In this document: positions 1 through 10,100 of the stretch, in pieces | Position numbering within the stretch: the stretch's first letter is position 1 | Layout of the letters: every line of letters begins with the position of its first letter | Source of the DNA: Agapetus fuscipes | Taxonomy: Eukaryota > Arthropoda > Insecta > Trichoptera > Glossosomatidae | Length of the DNA: 64,000 bases | Assembly (NCBI GenBank): GCA_951799405.1 | Contig: OX637339.1 | Span: 14,260,001-14,324,000, forward strand | Reading direction: 5' to 3' | Position numbers and translations under genes: made by a program | The notes under the pieces: generated by a model | What the model saw: only the letters and a program-made list of their open reading frames with translations | The model's database searches: none | What the model was told of the DNA's origin: nothing

Positions 1-2
1 CC

Positions 3-86
3 TCCAGAAAAAGTATTGAGTTCTTCAAACAGGGAATGAAGACCCACTTCTTTGCAGCAACAACACTGAAAGCGCCCTTGCAGTGA
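3..86 (+). pseudogene. 3' end of an L2/CR1-like retrotransposon ORF
   Basis: The frame starting at base 3 runs 27 codons to a TGA. Its end (FFKQGMKTHFF) matches the C-terminus of the better preserved element ending at 2992 (FRKGLKTHLF). Everything upstream lies outside the window. Only the C-terminal tail of the reverse transcriptase ORF remains. Confidence 0.6.
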
Positions 87-154
87 CAAAAGTTACGAAC
101 CGACTCTCTTTCTTCATACTTTACTTTGCGTATGACTGGCACGATTAACGAATA

Positions 155-345
155 TTTTGGGCCGCGCCACAGGTGGATATCTAAGCTCTCCATCCACTTC
201 ACTGCTCCTGGCGTGGCTTCATGGAGGTCTTTCAGGCCAGGAGGGTGGAGGGTCTTCTGGTGGGGCACTCCTCCACTATACGCCGCACAGTCTGATTCTC
301 GGCCCCACAGTTGCATCCTGGAAATGGAGTTAATCCCCTCCTGAG
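155..345 (-). mobile_element. non-LTR retrotransposon C-terminal remnant
   Basis: On the minus strand this gives QTVRRIVEECP, then after a frameshift LHEATPGAVKWMESLDIHL. That is the Cys/His-type tail and final 'LD' motif found at the end of many insect non-LTR pol ORFs. It is closely related in DNA to the copy at 31,639-31,821. Promoter, endonuclease and reverse transcriptase parts are absent. Confidence 0.55.
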
Positions 346-1079
346 CTACGCCAATGGCTTTACTTCTTCTTCTTTTTCCTCAGCATTTCTAAGTCCACTG
401 CTGGACGTAGGCGGCCTCCAATCTTCTTCATTTTTGTCTATCGGCTGCTGTGCTAAGCCATCCTCTGGCTGGCTTCACAATATCACTCAATCCCCACGTT
501 CAAATAGCAATCAATAACAAACTATTTATTTAACTTTCCGCTAGCAGCCCAGTCGTGTGATATCACAATTTTGTCTTTGTCAATGGAGTGGACTTCAAAG
601 TTTTTCCTTCATGTAATCCTATTTATTTTAAAATGCCGTATAAGTTTTTTTTTGTCGATGCAATTGGTTCAGAGCACATTTATTTAAAAATAAAGAAGTG
701 TGAGATTAGTCAACATTTGACTCTGAAAAAAATGGTAATAGACAAATTGACCAATATCCGTTTTTGGCTTTAATTTGAGTACCCATAGTAATAAGCCATT
801 GGTATTTTTTTTAAATACCGTGCCTGCGTTATACCATTCTTAGGTGTAATAAAATATGATAATTAAATAATAACGCCAGTCGATGTTTATACCGAAAAAG
901 GCAGCGCACAAACATAGCTACAGTTGCGTGTGCAACTGTAAAGAAATCACATTGCCGTAGAATCTCTGTCAAATTTTACCTTCGAGTATTGAATTCTATA
1001 ACACATAACTCCCCAAAAGGTATAGTATACTACAGAAGTCTACTGCTAATACATAAGTCGAATGTAGGATGTAGAACCC

Positions 1080-1240
1080 ATTTTTTCATAGGTAAGGGGA
1101 ACCTTACTACTCAAGTTGAAGTGAGGGTTTCCCAGCTTTTAAGGAAGCTTGTTCTCATTTCCTGTGAAGGCTGAGTAAATCTTGCAGGTACTTAATTTTG
1201 GATTGTAAATAAACACCGAAATGGGAAATCATAAATCGGG
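1080..1240 (-). repeat. degenerate copy of SINE family S1
   Basis: It matches the body of the S1 repeat (reference copy 55,678-55,985): the 'ataggtaaggggaacctta' segment, the imperfect hairpin around 'caagttgaagtg', and 'gtgaaggctgagtaa'. The tRNA-like head is not recognisable here. Confidence 0.45.
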
Positions 1241-1516
1241 GACAACGCTATAAGAATTTGCTCTATAAGTGCAGCTCAATAACGCGTATTTTATTGCTGG
1301 TGTAAGCTTCATAAATCATAATATGTTTACTGTGCTAAGTTATTTCACAGATAACTTTACACTAGTAGGTACCTATGTCAAGGACGTTTGGTCAAACTCT
1401 GATCTGTTCCAAGCGAAACTATTATTTTATGCTGGGGCTAGTGATCACACTTGAAACCTATTTCGCGTATTTAGATCCTTCTCGCACACTCTCGAAAGTT
1501 CGAGTACACTCCAGAT

Positions 1517-1707
1517 GCGCTATTCTGCTAAATTCCTTACGACCTTAAGGCGACGAGCTGGCGATTCGTGTCCAAAACAAGTCGGGAGCGCTAGCGCTTG
1601 CGAATGAACTCCATAGATAAAAAAAAATCACAGTACCTACATCTTAATTTTATACACGAATCGCCAGCTCGTCGCCTTAGATCGTAAGGAATTTAGCAGA
1701 ATAGCGC
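1517..1707. mobile_element. fold-back MITE
   Basis: Arms of about 55 bp (1517-1571 and 1654-1707) are inverted copies with a few mismatches, around an 82-nt AT-rich centre. The shared core reads ctaaattccttacga. No coding capacity. The transcribed strand would fold into a long hairpin. Superfamily not assigned. Confidence 0.7.
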
Positions 1708-1799
1708 TTCAGTACATAAAGGGCTCTAGCTATGTCACCTTTGTAGACGTACTAGATAGATGAAATAGGGCACACTGCATTATTATATTTTGTTAATAT

Positions 1800-3230
1800 A
1801 ATACCGAAATACGTAGAAGATCGGGAGTTACTGACATAGTCAAAAGAGTGGCAAAGCAGAAGTGGTCGTGGGCAGGGCATGTAGCCAGATTGAGCGAGCA
1901 AAGACCCTCGGAGTGAGAGGAAAGGCCCTTGACTGGTTGACTGCCTACCTAAATGGAAGAAGTCAAATTGTCCGCATATCAGACGATGCATCCTCCTCCT
2001 TCCCAGTGGAAACAGGAGTCCCACAGGGATCCGTTCTTGGGCCGCTCTTGTTCCTAATGTACACCTATGGACTCGAGACACTGATACATAGTCTTGGACT
2101 TAACGTTCACTGCTACGCTGACGATTGCCAAATTTACCTGGAGTGTGAGCCTGAGAAAATGCGAGAAGCATCTCAAAAAATTGCAGGAGGCATCGAAAGG
2201 ATAGGGCACTGGATGGCATCGCACAAACTGATCCTTAACCCAGACAAGACAGAACTACTATACCTAGTGACCAGGAGGCGTAAGCCCCTCCTTGACCAGT
2301 CTCCGGTTGACATATGTGGTAGTGCTGTCATCCCAGCAACCCATGTCCGAGTTCTTGGAGTGGAAATTGATCAGCACTTGGTACTCGATAGGCAAATTGG
2401 CAAAACAGTTAAGTCAGGTTTCTTCGCTCTCCGACAAATTAGAGCAATCAGAAGAAATCTGACAACAAAGGCCTTAAAAACTGTTGTCAATGCCTTCGTG
2501 CTGTCGAAAATCGACTACTGCAATGGCGTATATGCCGGACAGCCCCAGAGCCAGCTGAAGAGACTCCAGTCTGTACTGAATGCCGCGGCCAGACTTATAC
2601 ATGGTGCCTCAAAGTTTTGCCATATTACGCCGCACCTGAAGTCTCTTCACTGGCTCAAGATTCATGAACGGGTCCAGTATAAGATAGGGTTGCTGGTCTT
2701 CAAGAGCCTGCGTGGGACCGCACCGAAATATTTAAAGGATATGATAACTCCAGCCACCACAAGCAGCAGAACAGCAACACTGCGATCAGCAGCATCATGT
2801 CGCAGTCGGCTAGAGTTTCCAAGAAGGAAAAAGAAGACCGTTTTTGGAGATCGAGCCTTCAAGGTGGCTGCTCCAACGATATGGAACGGCCTCCCAGATG
2901 ACCTGCGCGAAATGGATCTGGAGAGTACTTTTAGAAAGGGGTTGAAGACCCACCTGTTCGCGCGCTCATATGAGCAAGCGCCTTTGGGATGACCAAGAGT
3001 CATGAAAAGGCGCTATAAAAATACTGTATTATTATTATTATTAAAGATGGACGAAAAGAGTGGTAGAATGGAGACCTCGTGAAGACAAAAGAACAAGAGG
3101 AAGACCTCTTACACGATGGTCAGATGATATCAAAAGAGTTGCTGGTGACTGGATGCAGAGAGCCCAGGACAGAGACGCCTGGAGAGATATGGGGGAGGCC
3201 TATGTCCAGCAGTGGATAAGAAGTGGCTGA
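1800..3230 (+). mobile_element. RTE-like pol C-terminus, split by an L2-like insertion
   Basis: Two pieces of one ORF flank the insert. The left piece (about 1800-1904) encodes VTDIVKRVAKQKWSWAGHVA. The right piece (3048-3230) encodes RVVEWRPREDKRTRGRPLTR and ends at a TGA after VQQWIRSG. Removing the insert and one AAAGA copy restores the frame through ...LSEQRWTKRV. These are the 'WAGH' and 'GRP.TRW.DD' motifs at the C-terminus of RTE-clade reverse transcriptases. Upstream endonuclease and catalytic parts are missing. Confidence 0.75.
1905..3042 (+). mobile_element. 5'-truncated L2/CR1-like non-LTR retrotransposon
   Basis: The reverse transcriptase ORF is open to a TAG-free end at 2992. 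It carries motif GVPQGSVLGPLLF, the catalytic YADD (about 2114-2125), then LDYCNG, AARLI and LHWL, followed by an 'APTIWNGLPDD...FRKGLKTHLF' tail typical of L2/CR1 elements. The N-terminal part of the RT domain and the endonuclease are missing, as in a 5'-truncated insertion. The 3' UTR has a short hairpin (gcgcct/aggcgc type) and an (ATT)n tail. AAAGA duplicated at 1900-1904 and 3043-3047 is the target-site duplication. It sits inside the RTE-like ORF. Confidence 0.85.
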
Positions 3231-4140
3231 ATAAGTAAGTAAAGTAAGTAATATATATACCGACTGATAATAAGATATTTATGTAGCAATTAGATGGATA
3301 CTCCTCACTGGCAGTTGCATAAGCAACCATAGCCCCGTGTGCCCACCACCACATAAGTTTGACCTCTAAACCAGAATACATTATTATAATATAGTTATAT
3401 ATTTAATATTTTCTAGCTTTAAATACCTCTGTTGGATTATAGCGCTGATAGACGCTGCAAAATACTTACAAAATTGTTAGGAAACGTCAATGTAAGACGC
3501 ATGTATGTGTGTATATTATAAGTACACGTTGATAATTGCGGTTTAGATTTATTTATTGAGTCTTTTGAAAGGCTATTATGAAATAACCATTAAATTCAAT
3601 TGCTGGCATGTATCATTGTACTTAACTATTTTATGGAGGTAAATAAGCACTAACTTTTATTAATTATGAAGTAAGTAAATTCCTACACATGTGATGAAAT
3701 TCACTAACTTCAACAATTAAAAATCCGTTAAACACGTCCTTTTTTCTGTAACATTTTTTTTTGTTTAAATTTTTTAACTAAATATGGACTCAAATTTTTT
3801 TGTTCATTGAACAACCATTTATATTCATGTTACTTGCAATCAGTATTATCTAGACAGTAAATGATTTTATATTTATAATTAAAAAATATGTTTTAATTAT
3901 TAATTAGACTGATTACACCATTGATCACACAATCCTAATATTTCATTTAATTCTTTAGATGGTAGGTATAAAAAAATATTCCCAACATTCCATTTATAGG
4001 GATTAATTTTATAGTGTATAATCACTAATCGGAAGTGGGGAAAACGGTCATTTACACACTGACGCGCGGCGGTAGAACCTCGTGCAGTGATGTTCGGTTA
4101 AAATATAAATTAAGTGGTGAAAACGTAAGAATATACATCA
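3231..4140 (+). promoter_or_regulatory. upstream region of fibrillarin
   Basis: AT-rich sequence with no coding region. A GC-richer stretch just before the ATG (about 4030-4090, 'gacgcgcggcggtagaacc') is the only CpG-bearing island here and is the likely core promoter or 5' UTR. No clear TATA box or oligopyrimidine start was found. Confidence 0.35.
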
Positions 4141-7100
4141 ATGGGACCTCCAGGTAACTTAAAACTACATTAGTTAACTATTGAACATGCTATTCAGCCA
4201 TTATTTTATTAATTTGAGATGTTTTACCCTAGTACATGTCGCCGGCAATGTGACGAACACATGTTGACTTTTTTCTTTGAGGTTAAATGTAGAGATTTTA
4301 CAAGGTTCTACGCGTTAGAATCGTTGCTTATTTACTGAATTCGTTGCGTTAAAGTGAATAATTTTTTTTTTGTTGAAACACTTCGGTTTGTTGAACACAT
4401 TTTTTTGTTATGAAAAAGTTAGGTTATGTCGATTCCTCGTTATCAGTGGATGAAAAATGCGTGATTTTCAATTCAGATTTTTAGATTATAAAAACCGTGC
4501 TTTCATTGTGAAGATACTCTGAATTAGCAACACTGCAATTTGTTTTTATGTACACTGAGTAGCTGAAATAATTAATTCAAATTTAGGATTCTCAAGTTGT
4601 CTGGGATCTCCTCAGCGATTCTAAAACCTCCATTTACAGAAAGTCCTCGGCAGAGCCGGTTAGTAGTTGTTCAATAATGTCAAGTTTGTCTTTCTTATAA
4701 CATTAGACTGCTTAAATGTTTTTTTCTTATTATATTTACTATTCCTTGACTTATAGCTTGGTATGAGGCTGACCACCCATACTGTAAAAAATGGTTCACT
4801 TTGCCAATGTCACTCCTGTTTCAGGGAAGGTCGGTAAGAGTTGCAGGGCTTATGTTCATTTAAGATTGGGTTTTTATATTCTAGGTCCACATGCGACATG
4901 TGTGAGCGCAAAATTATGCATGACTGCTTATGGGAATTCATTTAATATGAATCTCAAATGATACACATCTTTGCTACTTAGATTTAGATTTTTAGATCTG
5001 GGTCCATTGAGCCAACGATATTGGCCTTTAAATCGGTGAAGTGTGCTCGTTATGCTTGGAACACGTTTGTAGGAAAGTAAACCCAAACAGTGCGTATATA
5101 ATCTAAGTTGCAAGTATATATTTCAAATGCATTCTCACATGAAGACACCTTTAGGTTGGAGCTCACGCCGCATGTGTACTTACAACGTAAAAACCCAATC
5201 TCAAGTGAACATAAGTCCTGCAACTCTTGTCTGAAACAAGGGTGACATTCGCCAAGTGAAACCTTTTTTACAGTATGGGTGGTCAGCCTCATACCGACTT
5301 GTATGTCAAGGAACCTCTCATTGTAGTGTAGCCGTGACTGCACTTTGTCCGTGATTGCAGAGACCTGGATTGGACTGTAGTTTGATTGTGTTATTGGTCA
5401 TGATCACTGTTGATTCACCATATTGTTTTGTTCCAGGGTTTTCCCCTAGAGAGGGTGGTGGTGGCTTCAGAGGCAGAGGTGGTGGTCGCGGCGGTGGCCG
5501 TGGGGGGTTTGGAGGAGGCGGGGGGGATGACGGAGGGGGCAGATTTGAGAGGAGGGGTGGCGGCAGGGGGGGCTTCGGCGGACGTGGTGGCGGAGGAGGT
5601 AAGAAACAAAACTGAAATATCTTATTGAACTGGTAATACTATCCAGTATTTTTTTTATGTTGAAGCTGCCGATATGTTATCTGTGCTTGTTTAAATATTG
5701 AAATACTGTATAAAAAATTTCAAAAAAAAAAATATATTAAACAAAGATATAACTGTATATTAGATCAATATAAATACTTTATTTGGTTTAATTACACTTG
5801 GTCATTTTATTTTATCTCTATTGCAACCCTCCAAAATTCTACTCGCTAGCTCGCAAATTGCGAGTGACTTTTGTTTGGTTGCGAGTGTGCTTTTCTTTAT
5901 CTGAAAGTATCATTTTGCCAGTTAATAATACCATTAATAATATTCCCAGTGAAAATAAAACTGAGATGTTTTGGAAAGTGTCAAAAAGGCGTTAAAAATT
6001 ATAAACAGGAACAGTTCACGGGAGTTTTTTTGGGTGAATTTTGGAGGGTTGCTCTATTGTAAAAGGCCTAGGCTGTCCATAAATTAATAAAAAAATATTT
6101 GAAGGCGGGAGCTTTTAAAATGATGCATTGTACCCATTGATAATATATTTTCCCAAGGATAGACAATAGACTTGGCACCAATTAAAAAGTATTATGTTGT
6201 TCTGTGTAGCCAAAGGTGTCCTTAGCAACTGATTGGAATATTTAGTTGTCTCTTTTCCCTAGTAACCTGGTTCTGTCGCAACTTACAATGTGTGATATCA
6301 CTATTTGTTTTTTTATGGATATTATTAACAAGTAATTTCTTAACGTCACCTCAATGTCACCCTTATGTTTTAGGCAAGTTGTCTCCGCTTCAAATGATGA
6401 ACACAATCACCTTACTCTGTATCCAGTCGTGATGACTATATATACCACTACCCAATTCTGAAGGCCATCTCCCACCACCTAGCACACCGTGTAATCTCAC
6501 ATTGCACGCAATACAAGCATTCCTCCTGTTGTATTTCAGGTCGGGGAACTCCGAGAGGAAGGGGCGGCGGCCGAGGGGGCAGGGGAGGGGGCGCAGGAGG
6601 ATTCAAGGGAGGAAAACAAGTCGTTATTGAGCCCCATAGGTAAGGAAAACTGTTATTATAATTAATAGGGTGTTTCTAAAAACAAGCTGATATTATTTAT
6701 AAACTGCATTTCTCTATAAAAGTTGAGTAAATTTCAAAGAAAACAACTTGCTTAGGATGTTTATCAGTACCCGGAGTATAAAACATTACATAAACTCTGT
6801 TTAATCAAATAATCTACGAAAACATACTAACTACCCTCATGTCTTCCATACAGATTCTTGCTTACTTTGTAAGAAACTCCTATCCCCTTTTCATATAATG
6901 TGGTTTTGTCTATGTAAAGGCGTCTACCCTTTTGCGAAATGTATGGGATCACCAAATAAACCTCACCTCAGCACGTGATAGCTAACATAATATAAGCTTG
7001 CTATAACTTTGTAACTGGATAAAAAAATGTGGTATTTTACATGATGTAGTTTATACAAACTTTCGTTCTTCCTAAATGCTCTTGCATTGCGGATAGCTTT

Positions 7101-10100
7101 GTATCTGAATTTCAATTTTATTACAATCAAATAATATTTTTATTTTTACACGCTGTTCACACATTATTTGTTCATATTTTTCTCAGACACGCGGGGGTTT
7201 TTATTGCGCGGGGAAAAGAAGACGCACTGGTAACACTCAACTTGGTGCCTGGATCTGAAGTCTACGGTGAGAAGAGGATATCTGTTGAGGTAATGATTAT
7301 TTATATATTAATTTAAACCATTGTAAAAATGAACTGTTCTATTGAATGTATTGAAATTTAGAATATAGATTGTTAAACCATGCTGGTTATTTTATTTACT
7401 CATAAAATAACTTTTTTTGTGTGTGTAGTGGCTCAAAGGCAAAAGGAAAAAAAATCGGTGTGTCTTGTAAGCTTCCTGAATCACATCCATAGATTTGGAT
7501 TTTTTCACTCTGGTTGGCATTCTGTTCCACCTTACAGATGATGGATCATTTTATATTAATTTGTAAGAACACATGCAGCATTGGATTGAATATACACTCA
7601 ATAGTTGTACTTTTTATGCATCAACAGAACAGTCCACCATATCTTGCAAATGATGAATTAAACTGACTTACCCTTACTCTGTACAATCTTGATGATTCTA
7701 CATACTACAACCTTTCTGAAGCTCGACAGCTCTCTCACCCGCCCACTTGCAGGCACAGCTCACACATTAAAACCTGTGTACGCTATCCCGTTGCAGACTG
7801 AAGGAGACAAGGTGGAGTACAGGGTGTGGAACCCGTTCCGGTCCAAGTTGGCGGCCGCCATCTTGGGGGGAGTGGACATGATCCACATTGCTCCAGGCAC
7901 CAGAGTTCTCTATCTGGGAGCTGCTTCTGGAACGACAGTCTCGCATGTTGCTGATATCGTTGGACCTGTGAGTGAAGCATATATTATTTTAAGATGTGTT
8001 TGAAGTGTTATTTGTGAAGAAGTGAATTTCCAAAAATGAGGTAAATATGCGGGAACACAAAAAATTACATGGACGCAATCAAGCTACACATGTAGCGCAG
8101 CTTCTTAACGCATTGTACCTGAAGGGGTGGCCAGTCGAGGTACAGTATTTTATTTTTGAATGAACATTGAATCAGACTATCATTTCTGGTGGAACAAGTT
8201 AGTGAACACAAGCGCTCTATCAACTGAGCTATCGACTGTACAATGGCATTATTCTTACATATCGACAATATAAAAAATGGTGGCAATAAAATAACTGGCA
8301 CAATATTTCATAAAAAGTTATGCATGTGATCCATCTCTTTGATCATATGCACTCAGAACATGAATTGAAATAAAAAAATTGTGATGTCACATATCCGGGT
8401 TGCAGAGAAAAAGTTCTAAATTAAAATTTGTTGCTCAAGTCCTATTGCTAGCCTTGCAGTTGACCCTCAAATTAAAAATGTGTGTCTACAAATGACTACT
8501 TCTTCAAAATGATGAACAAACTCACCTTACTCTGTCACTCACCTTGATGACTATATATACCACTACCCAATTCTGAAGCAAACCATCCAATAAAAGTATC
8601 CTTAACTTTGAAATTAAAATACTTAATCATATGCTTCTTTTTTCTATCCACAGGAAGGATTAGTGTATGCCGTAGAGTTCTCACACAGATCGGGCAGAGA
8701 TCTGATCAACGTGGCCAAGAAACGAACCAATATCATTCCTATTATTGAAGATGCCAGGCACCCACACAAATACAGGCAAGTATAGAATATATCAAACCGT
8801 GAGAGAAAACTTGAATTTGAATTAATAGTGAATCCTGTTCACAATTTATTAACCTTTCTACTCGTATATTTGATTGCAGTGTCTCAGATGGACATTTGAT
8901 CTCAACTGTATTATAATTATTATTAAGCATTGTTTGTATTTATTATCCCAAGGAGGGAGTAAAAAAAATAATATTTCATTTTGAGAGATCCTCATTTTAC
9001 AGTGTTTTGGAAAAAACATATTTTTTTGGTATTTAGAACTTCAATAGAAAGAACAACTAATTACCACAAGAACTGTGAAATTTAATAAATGCAATTATCA
9101 GAGATAACAATATTTTTGCAGTTCATGCAGCTGTATTATGTTCTCATTTTTTTTTTACAATGGCTTATGACATATAATGAAGCTACTGAAAACTGCAATG
9201 AAGTTGTTTTTGAGAACGAAACCTATTATATAATGAATAAATTATTGATTTGTCTGAGACCAATGCGCCTGTATAGGAAGGTAAAATGTATTTTCCTGTA
9301 TTTACAAAAAAATATATAATCAACATGATGAACAAAAATATAAATGCACTTTCTGGACCAATCCATGAAGACTATATATACCACTACCCAATTCTGACAC
9401 AACCACAACTTCTTAACACATGTGTCTCTATTCATTGCCATTTCCTAATCTCTTGTATTATTTTGACAGAATGCTTGTTGGAATGGTGGACACTATCTTT
9501 GCGGACGTCGCCCAGCCGGATCAAGCGAGAATCGTAATTTTAAACGCGCAGTACTTCTTGAAGAACGGCGGGCACTTTGTCATCTCTATCAAAGTAAGTT
9601 GCTCATATTTTCACATATAAACCAAAGGCCGCAATTATAGGATATTTTTCATAATTGAGAAAGAAATGGAAACACAAAAAATCATTTTGTCATTATTTCC
9701 ATACATTTCTCATTTTTGAAAAAAAATGTAGATTGCCAACTTTTTTTCCAAACAACACAAGTATAAAAATTATAATTCAATAAGTTTACATCTAGCGACT
9801 GCATCTAGTCGAGAGATAAATGCTTCACACTTGTAATCGGAAGGTTGTAGGTTCGATGAGTACAAAAAAATATATTTTCAAAATTGCACATTGATGGTTT
9901 GAAAAAAATATCTACCCGGATCAAACATAAGTTTCAAAGGTTTATTCAGTCTTACAGCTACTAGATAGGAGATATTTAATATCAAATTGGGTGGCTGGAT
10001 TATGGCAGAAAATTGCTGGCACTCTAGAGGTTAAATATTGACTGCTGTGTTCAGCTCATTCCTACCCTCCATCAAACATTCCCCTATTAACCCGTTAGGG

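Noticed and set aside
5290..5436. snoRNA in fibrillarin intron 1
   Set aside because: No C and D box pair at the expected distance from exon 2.
5415..5609. Minus-strand and frame-shifted ORFs over the Gly/Arg region
   Set aside because: Shadows of fibrillarin exon 2, which is confirmed by splice phase.
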